Shown piece after piece: positions 1 to 14,200 of a DNA stretch of 64,000 nt. The stretch's first letter is position 1, and the number at the start of each line of letters is the position of its first letter. The stretch is from Sanderia malayensis (Eukaryota; Cnidaria; Scyphozoa; Semaeostomeae; Pelagiidae), in contig RQOL01000828.1 in assembly GCA_013076295.1 (NCBI GenBank), forward strand, positions 1,240,001 through 1,304,000, in the 5' to 3' direction. A program made the position numbers and the translations under genes. The notes under the pieces are model-generated. The model was not told where the DNA came from, did not search any database, and saw nothing but the letters and a program-made list of their open reading frames with translations.

Positions 1-822
1 AGAAACTTGCTACACTTTACTTATAGCAGCGTCGTTACTGCAAAAAACATAATTAAAGATAATGATAATTAAATTAAATTTAATTAAATCAAATCAACCC
101 TTGTACAGTACAAGGGTTGACGCGTGGTACAACATTACTTATCAGTTTTGGGACAAATTGTTGTACTTTGTGTTTGCAATTTGTGTTTCACCTATCATTT
201 TAACGTACCCACCTTTTTCCCTTTTCGATACACCCAAGCTTGGGACTAGCTTTAGGTATGGCCTGTGCCTGGACTCCAGCTTGGGTAGGCTTGTGGACGT
301 GGCGTAGGCTAGGCCATGGCCTAAGGCCTCATATTTTTTGGTTGCACTGTGTTTGAGGCCATAGTATGTCTAGTTTTAGTAATTTTCCAAATAAAGAAGA
401 AATTGATCAGGTTCGTTTGGCGTTTCGAATAGAGTGTCTCCCCAAGAGCTATCATTTTCAATTAAGTTCTAGACAAGATAAGCTATTACAAGTCATATGT
501 TTCAGATAATTTTAATGGTCTTTTCGATTTGAAAGTATTTTTTATCTTTAATTTTTCCTTCAGCCAAGAGTGAAATTGATATCGGTTTGCTGTTGAGCAA
601 TATTAACAAAACTTTAAGAATGGACTAATGTGAAAATAATTTTAGTGGCTTTTGGAAGATTAAATCGGGTTTTTGGACAGAGACCATAAATGTATCTGGG
701 TGAAAATAATAATTCCAAATATAATTGATTTTTTGAATGTGTTATAGGGTCTGTGGCTTTTCTTGTTAAATATTCGATGGAACTTCTTGAAACAAGATTT
801 CATTCATATAATTTTTTTCCAG
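1..822 (+). other. Intron or upstream sequence of the hemicentin gene; no exon recognised
   Basis: This stretch precedes the first recognisable hemicentin exon, which starts after an acceptor AG at 821-822. I looked for the missing N-terminal half of the VWA domain (signal peptide and MIDAS motif) and did not find it, so those exons should lie left of the window. A perfect 12-bp inverted repeat with a 1-base centre lies at 95-119. Otherwise I see only AT-rich sequence. Confidence 0.6.
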
Positions 823-2293
823 ACATATCGTCGGAGCTTGTTACGTCTGACCCCGAAGAGTTTGAACTATTTCTGCGTGGTTTGTCGGAGGAGAAGAGCA
901 AGGAATGTGGCTCTCCCACCCTCAGCGCAGTGCTTCGAGCACTATCAGCCAGTCAACCGCGATCCTACATTTTCATATTCACAAATGGCCCTGCCATGGA
1001 CTACTATCTGGTAACAAAAGTTCTGGAAAAAATTGTCGAGAAACAGAGCCAGGTCGTTTTTGTGTTGGGCGAGCCATGCGCCCTGAAGAACCACGTGGGC
1101 TATCAGGTCTACGAGCGAATTGCATTGCACTCGTCAGGTCAAGTACTTCGTATAAAGAAATCGGACGCGAACCTCGCATTGAAGTTTGTCGAGGCCTCGA
1201 TTCAGATGGGTAAAGCCCACTTGCTTTCGATCAACTCGAACGGCGGAAAGCAGACAAAAAGTTTCACCTTTCTTGTTGATCGTCATCTGAAGAACATTTT
1301 TGTTTCCGCCGTCGGAAATCAGAACATTCGGGTCAAACTTAAGCACCCGGTTGCGGAATATCCAAAGAAGAGCAAGGTCGTGAAGATCATTAAAAGACCG
1401 CACATGGTCGTTACAAAAGTTGAGCATCCACAAGCGGGAATATGGAATGTGACGATCAAAAGTACGGGGAATTATTCGCTGCGGATATCAAGCGAAAGTG
1501 ATTTCTTCGTCAAATTTGGCTTCTCTACCAAGAAGATTGACGGCAAAGTTGATATTGCCAAACTGGACAGACGACCTGTCATGGGTGAGAATTTCATAGT
1601 ACATTTTTAATGTCTTCTTAACATGCGCATCACACCACAGTGCCATTGACATTGTCACAAAATTAGAGAACACATCATCTCACGTCATATGCTGCTAGAC
1701 ACAAAACCTTTTAAAGCAACCGAACTAGGCCCAAAGCCCTTTGAAGCAACCTGTGGGTTTACAGTGCCACACAACCTGTGGTAGTAAACCCACAAGTTGG
1801 GTATCATATGGATTTCCTATAAGATTCTGTATCATTTGGCGATGCTGTGGAGAGCTTGAAAATCGACTTTCTAAATCAGCAAGTAGCTAGCTAGTATGGC
1901 GATTCAGGCACTTGGAATGTGAGATGTTATATACGGCAAAACGTTCGAAGAAACGACCGGGGGCATTTCTTTATTTATGTACACCACTGCGATGTATCAC
2001 TTAACAAAGCCTTTTATCTTTCACAGATGGAAATAATTACTTGCACATTGCATTTGCATCGAAGAAGAAAGATGACAAAGCTCATCTTGGTTTGTTGAAA
2101 TCTGTCGAAGTTGTGAAACTGAACGGCGAGAAAATTCAGACGTATCCGATCAGTTTAAACGCCTTGTCGGATGACAGCTTTGTAATTGAAATTGTGCCCC
2201 CACGGCACCCTTTTGTTTTGCGCTTTGTTGGCATCGATGATAAAGGAGACTTTGCCCGCATTTCACCCACCGTTATTGACCCCAAACTTCCAG
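823..2293 (+). other. Hemicentin VWA C-terminal half and hemicentin linker (two exons)
   Basis: Residues around [28 protein letters not shown] and [20 protein letters not shown] line up with the second half of the hemicentin VWA domain and the beta-rich linker that follows. The metal-coordinating DxSxS-type MIDAS segment is not here and must be in an upstream exon. Exon 823-1584 starts in phase 1 after a pyrimidine-rich acceptor. Exon 2027-2293 carries the end of the linker ([20 protein letters not shown]). Confidence 0.88.
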
Positions 2294-5200
2294 GTAAATA
2301 AAACGTTTTTCGTAGCACATGCAGTGCAGCTTTTGTCCTGACATAACCGACCTTGAAGAAGATCTCAGGATCAAGATACAAGAAAGGTCTTAGTGCAGTT
2401 TTTAAGCTTTGCTGTGTAATCTTGTGTGAAGCCCGTGCTACTTAAACTTTGACTTATGGCCTTGATTTTTGACCTTACACTAAGCATAGTACTCAGAAGC
2501 AGAGAACAGAGATTAACAGCTGTAGACGATAACCAGACGGTTATAAAATGACCAGACGTTCTTTTTCTTTTTTAGAATTACCAGTCATTTCAATGCGAGA
2601 GGAGTACCACACCTTTATGGGTCAAGACATCGTTCTACACTGCTACGTGTCCAGCTCTGTGCCATTCACCATAACATGGAATAGAGACGGTGCACCACTC
2701 GACAATCCAACCAAGTACATCAAATCGGTCAACTCCAGTCTGTGGGTGCCACCTAATGCTTTCAGTGGAACTAACAACTTCACGTGTGAAGCCAAGAACG
2801 TTGCTGGTATTGCCAGTAAGACGACGACAGTAAAGGTGAGAGGTAAGTTTGTATAAACATAGTTTTTTATTTTTGCTTTGGATGCAACTCTCACCCCACC
2901 CTCTATATAACGAAGTCTTCATGCAATGAACTGAAATTGTGACGCCTTTAACTGCTTCTTTGTACAGTTTTGGCTGGTGTAAAAAGTAAATCATGTTGTT
3001 GCTTGTTCAAGTTCATTATTGCCGAATTTTACTGTGGATTATTCATAACATTAGTGCTTCAAACGCCCCGAGGCGTCTATTCGTTTCCCAAACGCTTCTT
3101 TATTTGATGTTGTATTTCCGAAGAAGTTTTGGTTCAATTGTTTACTTTAATTAGGGGGCGTTTGAAAAGGAAGGGGGCGTTGAAAGGGAGGGGGTCGCAA
3201 AACATTGGGTTATGCTGTAGATTTACTTGTTGCAGGCACCTCACTGATATATACGCTACACACAGGTGAACAAGATATTTCTGTTTCTAGTAGTTGTTAA
3301 TTACGTTGATTGATTGTTTTTGTGATTTTCCTAGTATCACCGCCAATTATCGAAGTGATTGGAAATAAGACTGCGCTTGTAGGAGAGAGGGTATTCCTTC
3401 AATGCTTGGCGTTCAGTACAGAACCGATAACGATTAAATGGTATAAGAATGACAATGAAATACAGACCAGTGGTCGGTTTGTGATTACCACCGATCTACA
3501 AGTTTCTATCACAGATGCAAGAAAGGAAGACAGAGGCTGGTACTTTTGCGTAGCAGAAAATTCCGGTGGGAAATCAGTGGAATCCTTCTATCTCGAGATT
3601 TATGGTATGTTTTGCATGGAGTCTTTGTATGAAGAACCCACGAAACTCCTTCTACCCCGATGAGTTACATGATAGCATGAGATTCCCGAATTATCTAGTC
3701 TTTTCAACTGCATGTTGGTATAGGGTATCCTTGGGTAAAAGATGTCTTGATATAGCGAAGAATGTTACAGATTGTTGCAGTTTTTTTGCTTCAGTTTGCT
3801 TTATCAAGATTCCACTTTTAACTTTTGTTTGAAACCTTTCACTCAAACTCTGGTTGGAGTGAGTTGTTGTAAGAACTAAATCTATTCGTTCGCACCTGAA
3901 TCATTCTCTTTTTAATGATGTCTCTTTTTCTGTTTTCCCCACAGATGATCCTGTCGTGACAGTTTTCCCCAAAGTGCAAGGCTTTAGAAAGGGTGAATCG
4001 TTCAGCCTGACATGTGACACTGTGGGGCAGTATGCCCCCACGGTGACATGGCTAAAGGACGGAACAAAGATCAACAGGGATCCAAGATTTCTCGGAAATC
4101 CCTCAAATGAACTCTACATTGCAAACGCAAAGGAATCGGATGAAGGTGCATACACTTGCAAAGCAGATTACTCGACCTTTCGTCGTGGGACTATCAGACA
4201 AGCATCAGCTATCGTTGAATTTCGCTGTAAGTTTCATTTCATTAAGTTACGCTACGAATTGTTAGAACGAAGAAGGCTTGATGATGGATCTGTGTTGTTC
4301 TTTCGTTTCTTTTTTTATTTATTGCTTTTTTCAGACACTTTTGAGGCATTCTTTGTTTTCTTTTCTCACTCTTTTCTCTTTATTTTCTTTTTCTTCGTTC
4401 TGAATCTTTTAAATTAACCATTTTTTCCCTCGGTTGACTTGTTAATCTCCTTTTTCCTCCCCGTCTCCCCCTTTCCCGCATCTGTTCCCCATCATTTTCA
4501 TTGAGTCTGTGTCTTCATGTTCATTCCAGCAAAACCAGAAGCGAAAATCTCCCAATTCGAATATTCGGTTGCCGTCGGCAATCCCGAATCTCTTACTTGC
4601 TCAGTCAAGGGCAAGCCAAAGCCAAGCGTAGCCTGGAACAAGAATGGACAACCGGTTATCAGTGACGACAGGATTCTATTGAAAAACAGCACACTGCTTA
4701 TTCTGCAAGCCAAGCTGGAGGACACTGGCAGCTATACTTGCATAGCTCAGAATTCAGAGGGACTAAGCTTTGCCAGCACACATTTATTAGTTGGCTGTAA
4801 GTGTACTTTGATTCTCTCTCATTTGTGGTGTCACGTAAAGATTTGTTGCTTTATATACCGTATTTCCTCGATTAAACGCCCCCCCTCGATTAAAAGCCCT
4901 CCTCGAATAAACACCCCCTTATGCTACCATTTTTTGCAATAAACGCCCCCTCGATTAAACGCCCCCTCTTTGTGCAAAACCATGGCGACTTTCATTTTCT
5001 ACGTTGTTGCTCGATAAAGCAAGGCTCAACTAAACCATTTTCTCTTTTTCTGGACCCAATGACAGAGCCTGTGATCTTGTACTTTCTAATAAACGCCCCC
5101 TCGAATAATGGCCCCCCTTGATTAGGCGCCCCCCTAAAAAGTGCCGAGATTAATAAACGCCCCGTTTAATCGAGGAAATACGGTACGCACATTTATGAAT

Positions 5201-8200
5201 ACAACAACAACTTGTGTATGATCTATCTCTGATGTGGTATCTGATGTATTTCTACTTCATTAGCAAAGCCAATAATCAACGAAAAGAAGAGAGGAACCAT
5301 AGATGTTGATGATGGACGAAACATTACTTTGGGATGCTCTGCTTCTGGTGTTCCGCAGCCATATATTTACTGGCTGGATAAGAATGGCAAGGAGATTGAT
5401 GGTGAAAATCACGATGGAATGAAGCGATTGCCCAGTGGCAAACTTTTTATTCCAAATGTGAGCCGCATCCATTCCGGAAAATACACTTGCAAAGCTGAAA
5501 ATGAATTTGGAGTCGATCAAACCGAAATCGCAATCAAAACAATCGGATTAGGTGAGTTATGTTTTCTTCTATGTATTCGGGACTCGCCATGTTAAAAGTG
5601 TCCTTTTATTGAATTTGTCAAAAGGGCGTTACCACTTGGAATTGCTAATGCCGATACAATGTTGACATATTCGTGTTAATAGTGAATAATAATAATCTTT
5701 TACTTGCTTATTTGATATGTTTGCTTGACTGATCTTACTGTGATAGCGAGGATGATTTTATTTGTAGAAAAGCCACAAATCAAGAAGCTACCACAAGGCT
5801 TTTTATCTCATACTAAAGTGGGAAGCAATGTTACGTTGCCTTGTGAAGTCAGTGGCAGACCAAAGCCTAGAATCAAATGGGTTCGTCGTGGTGGAAATTT
5901 CAATTTGAACGATAACAGATACCAGGTGCCATGTATATTTGTTATTCTATTGCTTTGTGTCAATTATCGTAAATTGACGGATGATTCAATTGCCAGTCTT
6001 ACATATGTATCACTTTGCTTGAGCTTTCAAACAAATATCCACAGTCTTAATAATCATGTATGTTGCTCGAATAAGTATAGAAGCTTATCATGTTATGAAC
6101 AGTAGTGTTTATGACACGGTAAAGTTCGGGAGTTTATCATTAACCTTTCTCACTTGCCCCGTACGACGAGAGAAGTTTTTTTCGAAACGTGACAGTGACA
6201 CTCATAAACATTCCAGTTCATGAGATGATAAACTTATGCTGTCAAGTGAAATGCAGCTCAATAAGTTATCAACTGTATTCAATACAAGCTCATATACAAG
6301 TTATAAAGTTGGCTATAGCACATCAAATTGCGTAATATACATTTTATTATCAATGACAATCACTGAACATGGAAATGCAAATATATTAACTATATGTTGT
6401 TAACAAATGTATAATAAAGTTTAACTCTGTTTAGGTCCATGATAATGGAAGCCTATCCATCCAAAGTATCACACCAAAAGATGCTGCGACGTACGTCTGC
6501 AAAGCCTCAAATAAAGCTGGACATGTGAAAGCTGAAAGAAAACTTCTTGTAGCAAGTAAGTGATTTTGTTTAACAGTTAATCTAGCTTCGTTTTTTGCTT
6601 TGTGGTATCCTTTAGGCACCGTATTGTATCTATGTGAATTGCTCTGTGCTTCTGGAGAGGTAATTGGCCAGATGCAAAGGTCTGTCAATGTGGATGCAAA
6701 GCATAGACCGCGTAGATGCAAAGGTTTATCTATGTGGATGCAAAGATCGCGTAGATGCAAAGGTCTATCTATGCGATCTATGTGGCTTCGTTCAAATTTG
6801 TTGCACCAAACATGACCACACGAATGTATGTATGTATGTATGTATGTATGTATTCAATATTTATAGTGAATAACAGAGTTAAGCTAAGCTTGTTTACAAT
6901 CTGGTTCACTGAAAAGAAAAAGGTGAAAGATATATATAAATAAGTAAATAAAGATAGTAAATAAATAAATAAAAATATATAGATATATTAGTTTGAGTTT
7001 ATTTATCAATAAAAATTAGTAAAGTCCAGCTAAACTGTCCATTTATATTGAGTGTAATTTACACTCTTGATAATACCCATAAAGTAGTTGAAACTGTGTT
7101 TTTTAAATTTTTCGACTGAAGACGCTTGCCTTATTTCAGTTGGCAAAGAGTTCCATAATTTGCTTCCATGTTTTGCCTTTATTTAGCAACGGATGGTAAT
7201 ATTTGAGTAATATTTTAATCACTACCACGCTTAATATTATTTCAAATTCATTTTCGTCGTAGTTCCACCTGTACTGAAAATCCAACCAGACGATTCTTAT
7301 AACGTGTTCGAAGGTGACGAGCTGCGCCTCGAATGCTATGCTACTGGAATACCCACACCGATAGTTACCTGGAAGCACAATGGTAAACTGCTTGATACGA
7401 AGGGAGTCTTATTCATAAAAGAAGTGCAGCAGAGACACAATGGCACTTATAAATGCATAGCCAGGAACGAAGGTGGAAAAGTAGCTGCCACCACGAATGT
7501 TTTAATCAAAGGTATTTTATTTATTTAATTTTCAACTTTCTGACGTCTTTATCACTATTTTTCTAAACTTCTATCACTGTCCAAGTCAAGACCAAGGGAT
7601 TGGGAATATTTTGCTCAAGGCCAAAGTGATTTGTTGATTTTGTGTTTTTTGTTTCTTAGATTTCTCCTTTGTCGACGTTTCGGTGTTCGGAGAGACAGGC
7701 TCGAAGTCTCCAAACCAAGCTCTCGAGAGGCGACAGATTGGTAAGTTGAAATTCTATTATGCTTTCATGTTCCTGAAATGTCCTTTTTCACTTCTTTTGC
7801 CGTTATTTGCTTTTCCAAAGCACCAACCTCTTTTGATTCTTGTTTCTTGGAGTGTATATATCCATGTGTTTTAAACGCTCTATTAAGCACCTGGGGGCTT
7901 TATTTACTTTCTGAGTCTTCAGAGGGGGCTGAATAGGGAGGGAGTTTAATGGAGAGGGGTGGGGCTAATAGCATTCTTCAATAAACTTTAGAAACGCATT
8001 TGTGTAAAATAACTACAAAATAACTTTTCAGAACGTTCACAATTTTGAAAACAATTTTAAGAGGGTTGGAGATTAATTTTAAATTTTGTTTAGTTTTGAA
8101 AGGGGGGACTTATTAGAGTGGGGGAGGGGGTGATGGAGCTTTTACGGTACTTGTCATTGCTGTGTGTGTGCTATACGTATACATGTTTTGTTTTTAGATA

Positions 8201-11200
8201 TTCTGAAGTTCACTAGACTTCCAAGCGATGCCGCCGTTGATGCTGGACAATCTCACGTGTTCAACTGTTTGGCACAGGGTTTTCCAACACCCAAGGTTAC
8301 TTGGCAAAGAAGCGGAGTTGATGCTTCGTTCAAATTGGACATTTTGCCAAACAATAGTTTGATCATACGAAACGCCAGGCCAGAGGACACAGGGTTCTAC
8401 GCTTGTGTTGCTGAGAATGACCGCGGCAAAATCATGAAAGAATTCACTGTAATGGTTATTGGTAAGTCTAATGCAGTAGTTAGACACATCGGGGAGAGAT
8501 AGTGTTTGTCTGTTTGTCCAGCTGCATGGAATTTGTAGATTTTTTACCCTGACAAATACCGTAAATCCTCGAATAAGCCCACACCTTCGAATAAGCCCTT
8601 CTCTCGAATAAGCCCTTCTCTCGAATAAGCCCCCATCCTGAAAATCATTTGCAAGGATATTGAGTCCAAGTATCGAAACATTGAAGTTGTTTAGTGAATG
8701 TATTGCAAATAACAGCAAGCTTAAACCAATAATCTCGTTGATTGGCTGCATCGTATGGCTTTTATTTTGCTTTACATTGAACAATAATCAGGCTAAAATT
8801 TCGTTTTTGCAAATACGCCCTCGGTAGGCCAAAAATATCCCCGTATCAAGGTACTTTTGATGTATTCATATGGTAATGTTTAGCATGGACAATTCTAATT
8901 GTGTTCTTATTATTCTTTTAGTGCATGGTGGATTTAGTCAGTGGAGCAGTTGGGGTCCGTGCAGTGTATCTTGTGGTGAAGGTCGTCAGCTGCGTAATCG
9001 TTACTGCAACAGTCCAGTGCCACGTAATGGTGGCAGACGATGCGACGGTCTTTACACACAATACCAAAGATGCAATCCAAAGGTTTGTAAAGGTAAGAGA
9101 CTAGTCAGAGATGAACGTTTCGTAGATTCACAGCTACGAAAGACGTGCTGGGGTATCTGTTTTTGTGGTCATCTTTGTTCTATGCTGAAATAATTGCCTG
9201 CCAAAGTTTGGGGTGACTAAGTTTAAAGAGAAGCGATTAAGGGGACACATGTGAAGGCGACACGTTAGATAGTTACGAAATGCAGCTTAAAGTGATACGG
9301 CGTATGAGTATATAGCCTAAAGAGAAGCCCTCAAGAGACAGTTATACGACGCATGAAAAAAGATGATACAGCTAATTGTGACACATTGAAGATGAAGCAA
9401 CATAAGGTAACACAGCTTAAAGAGAAACAACGTAAGGTTACACAGCGCGACACAGCTGATGGACAGGTAAACCTGTAGTTGAGATTATTCCAAGGGATAA
9501 AACTTTGAAGAACACTGCCAAGGTTGACTCGGGTTAATGGGGACACGCTGGTAAAGTTAAACATGGTCTAACTAATGGAAATACGGTTAGATATGCCCTA
9601 TGTCAATATATGACGTAGCTTAGGATGTTAATCTATGGCAATGATGCGGTGGCGCTACTGTTCTCATTGTGATGTGTTTATACGTTGTTGTTGTTGTTGT
9701 TGCAGAGGAAGTTGTTGAGTCGCAGTGGACTGAATGGCTTGCGTGCAGCCGATCGTGCGGAGGAGGACGACAGTACAGAATTCGACCGTGTCAAACTGGC
9801 AGCTTTAATTGTCCCAATGGTCTTCAGATTGAAAACAGATTGTGCAACAGGTTCAAATGCGGCGGTAAGTGGTTGTGTTTGCACGTGAATGTCTTCAGGT
9901 ATTTCAACTAAATCAATTTAGAATAAATTTCACAGAATACCCTTTATTCTCAATTAGTTCATCCTCTTTTGGAAAATGCTCATAAGCGTAATATTTGTGC
10001 AACTTTGTCTCTTCATTCCTTCACGCGCTACTCTGATTGGGTAATACCGTAACGCAAATACAAATTTGCATGCTTAATTACTGGACGTTTTCGGAGCAAT
10101 AGGACATTACCGTATCAATGTACCATAGTCGAAATGAGAGGAAATAGATGGCATAGGGAGCTACGTGGAAGCTTATAGCAACCACGCTTAATTTAAGGGT
10201 AATTTCTAGCTCCCTGATAGGCTTTTAATTGAAGGTATCAATGTATTTTGACTTCGAAATGTGACAGCTCTAGCTGTGAGAGTATTGTCCGCCATTTGTT
10301 TTAAGGTGACTGGTTGGAAGAGTATCGGCCATCAGCTCTCTGTAGATTATCTTATATCCTATCTCTATGGGTAATATGATTGCTGTTTTTTTATCTCAGG
10401 CTTACCCGGTATGACCGAGGTAATCGGCAGCGTGAATGGTCGAGTGAACCGAATGGTGCTGAAGAATGCAGCATTGATTGCGAATATTAGTTACGTAGAA
10501 GGTTTCGTCAAAGTCAGCCTCGATCTGATGAACATACCACGGCCGTTGGTCTACCTGTTACGTTCTGTTGCATCGTTCCTGGTGCCGATTTATTGGGCAG
10601 CGGTCAAGCAAGGCAGCAATGGATTCAGCGGTCTCTCCATTGCAAAAGGATCGTTTGTTTACAAAGGACTGGTAAGTGTTTGTGTAGCGTTTACTTGTTA
10701 CTCCCACCTTTTCCATTGATGTTTCCAAATCTCATTACGTCATGTACGTCATTGAACAGTGCTATATAGATGGCATATATAGATGCTATAAATAGAGCAG
10801 CCTGTATCTGCTTTTTCTCATGATATAAGCTCATTATTCATCGCTTATAGCTTGGGTTGTGGTACGAATAACATGTCAAATGCCTTATCCTGATTAATGG
10901 GGGATTTTTTCACCGCATTTATTTTATTGAACATGATTTATAAAGTTTTCTTTCGACAAAAGATAAGGAACCTCTCCGGTATTAATTATTGATCGCGTGT
11001 GATATATATAGACCTCTAGTTGAAGCAGGGAGATGGGATGACAAGGTGATATATTTGCTAATATGTTTGTTTCATCTCTTCAGTAACTTTTAAGTTACAG
11101 AAGAGATGATGGGTACCTAGCAGAAGAGATGAGGGTATCTACAGCTATTAGCTTTGAGAGGGGTGGTCTTTAAAGGGCTACTCCCACCATATTTTTTTAT

Positions 11201-14200
11201 TTCATTTCTGGGTAGTTTTTGACGGAAAAACAGGTACTGCATTTTTTAAATTTCGAAATTCGCTCATTAACACCTCTTTTCACGGCTCCAAAAGTGCGAT
11301 TTTCAGGCCATTTCTGAAAATGTCGCGCAACATGAAACGATCTGGGCCGAGGTTGTGTGACGTAGATGCCGGAACGCAAAAAAACTTCTCTCTTTGGCTT
11401 CAGTATGGAAAAATCAACGTCGCGTCCGGTTTTCTCCCTTGTTTTCAATGATAAACACAAATGTTTTTTCAAACCACTTCAACACCATCATTAAAAAGCT
11501 TATTGACATCTCCCCGTGTGTTTTTTTTTTAATTTTCGGCATTGTTAAGGGCTGAAAATTGACCCCAAAGCTGATGCAGTGACAATGGATTTTTCCAGTA
11601 TTCACACGCCTCACGTGGTTATGTGTTCATCACTCAACCTCTTCCTTCCTCCTTTCATTTTGCGTGATAAAACAACCAGCAAACGTTCGTGAATCGTGAT
11701 ATAATAAGTTTGTTTATCGTTTCCATCAGTTCTATACTCTATTTTATCAAGCTTTGCCGTGTGCTTGGTTTTAGCAAGATAATTGTGGATTATTTTTGTA
11801 TTTACTACTTGGGTTTTTGTCAAAGATATTGAAATGCTAAAGTGATATGCGCTGTTAAAAAGTTGCTCAAATTGAAATTGTTTGGCTGACATATCCATGG
11901 AGTTCTTGTTATAAATTATATATATATCTTGGTGATTACATTGAAACCTAAGGCAAAGTAAAGGTGTATATTGTTGACAAAGTCAGACAATATAACCAAA
12001 ACCAGCACACCAGTATGAAGCCCAACATTGTGCTGGAAAGTTTTTCTTCGAATTCACATTGAACTTGTGAAATCTTCGATCTCTGGGCATTAATGTTTAC
12101 ACTCCTGGAAGGGATTTTCGAGTTTTTCCACACAGTTATGACCATAACTACACTTGAAATATTACCAAAATATGAGCTGCTGCTTCAAATACACACCAGA
12201 TAAAACAAATGAGGTTATTTGCATGCATTATTAGTCCAAAATAGCACTATTCTACTTTACCCGTGCCAGGACCTGCTCGGCCTAGCGATTTTGCAAATTT
12301 TTGACTGACCCGATTTGGTTTAAATCTTATAAATGCGTAGATAAGAGCTCACAAATTTTCCATACTATCAATTCTATCGAAAAATTGTTGAAAGAGAGCT
12401 TCCTCCTCTTTAATTGAATAGATTTCGAATTCATATTGTTATTTAAAACCATCCCGCACCACTGAAGATTGTATGTGAAGCTCGCTCGAGACTGCGACGT
12501 TGAGGTCGAAAAACATGCCGGCTTGCAGCGTAAGCGTGAGCAAATCATCCTCATTTGTGTAAAAAACTCACGCTTTTCATGATAAACGAGGCATCAACAG
12601 ATTCCTTAGATCCTGAACTAGTGCGTGGCAGGGTTTAATTTTTTAAATACAACTTGGTTTTGACTATAGACATGCAAAACGTTTTCGTGCGAGCTTTGGT
12701 ACTGAACACAATAAAGTAAATTTTCTGCGTTCCGGCATCTGCGTCACACCGGCCTCGCCCCAGTTTTCTTTTTGCCCGACTTTTTTCTGGAATGTGCATG
12801 TTTGGAGGCGTAAAAAAGGGTGTTAATGAGCGAATTTAAAAATTTAAAAACTGCAATATCTGTTTTTACGCCAAAAACTACCCAGAAATGGAATAAAAAA
12901 ATATGGTGGGAGTAGCCCTTTAATAAACTCCAGACTATAACTACAAAATAGTTATATTGTAGTTATAATTCTGTAATAAACGTTAGATTATAACTACAAA
13001 TTAGTTTAAGTTGCAGAAGAGATGAGTGTATCTACGGCTATAAGCTTTGTTCATGTTGCCTGAATGTGTTATTTTTGTCGTTAATGAGTGTTTATTGTTT
13101 GTATGTTTAATAGATACGGTATAACGATGTTCAAGTTCTCACTACGGAGTGTGTGGTTTCGTCTATCCCTGGCAGCAAGTCACTGATGATGGAAACGACC
13201 TTATATGGTGATGTCCAGCATTTGCCACGCATGACTCTGTCACCGCAGGATTACAGAGAAATGTAAGTGTTTTCATTATCACCTCACAATTCCTGCACGT
13301 TTTTGCAGGACTTTCCTATATCTGTCAATGTCATATGATAAGAGAGTGTGGCTCTGTTTTGGTACCAATTTCAACGTCGAATCTCGCCTGGGCTCCATGA
13401 TTAATAACCGAGTGATATGTTCCAATTATCTATCTGTCCCAGCTTGTTTAGTTTAGTCTGCCCCAGTACAGGGAGTCTATTTTGGAAGCCGTGTGATTCG
13501 ACAAAGCCATTTGTGTTTATGCAGTACAACTTTAGTAATTATTTTTATTTGAGCCATTTCAAGCACCTCAGTTGTATGAGTCGTTTGGACTTATTTGTTC
13601 ACCCTGAGTCATTTGAGCCCCATAAACTCTTTAGTTCGATTGAACCGACACCCCAAAACAATTTGTTAGTCGTCAGAACAACTTGAGTTATTCGGTCAAA
13701 TAGAACAACGTTATTTGAGCCACCGCAGAAGGTGGCTACACAAAGGATATGCACGTTTATTGGGTGGATATCTGGTAGCTAATTGATTCTACTCAGTGGA
13801 TATCTGACGAATAGTAAAAATTTGACTATTTGCTAATGTTTGATGCAAATGTATTGTGCTATATTGATTGTTGTGTTATTTGACCCCAAAGTGCCCTAAA
13901 TAGATGATATTTGACACTGAACTAACTGTTAATTATGATAACTCTCTCTGAAGGTTCCTGCAAGTGTCACCAAATACCATATATGGCTATTCGCAGAGGT
14001 ACATGCTGATTGGTCAGAGTTCCACGGTGTTTTCACTTACTCATTCTATAACTTACAATTCGAACCAAATGATGGAGAAGCCAGCCCAGCTGTTCAATGT
14101 TCGAACAAAAACGTTGAGTGCAAATCTTGCTCAAGGTTCTGTTCATCATGAAATTATTGCGTCCTTTTTGGAAGGTGTGTTTTTGTTTCTATTAATGTCT

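Larger units (their letters stand above)
2576..8461 (+). other. Hemicentin Ig-domain block (eight I-set Ig domains)
   Basis: Each domain shows the paired cysteines and the Trp between them, for example CxAxGxPxPxVTW and DxGxYxC motifs. Six domains are one exon each (2576, 3335, 3945, 4530, 5264 and 7263 starts). The sixth domain is split by an intron after 5925 in phase 0. The eighth is 8198-8461. A 27-residue linker exon at 7660-7740, with no cysteine and the text [12 protein letters not shown], sits between Ig7 and Ig8 and is in phase with both. Confidence 0.9.

Noticed and set aside
11197..12554. Several open frames of 60-95 codons within the TTAA-flanked element
   Set aside because: None resembles a transposase, they overlap on the same strand in different frames, and the longest is under 100 codons.
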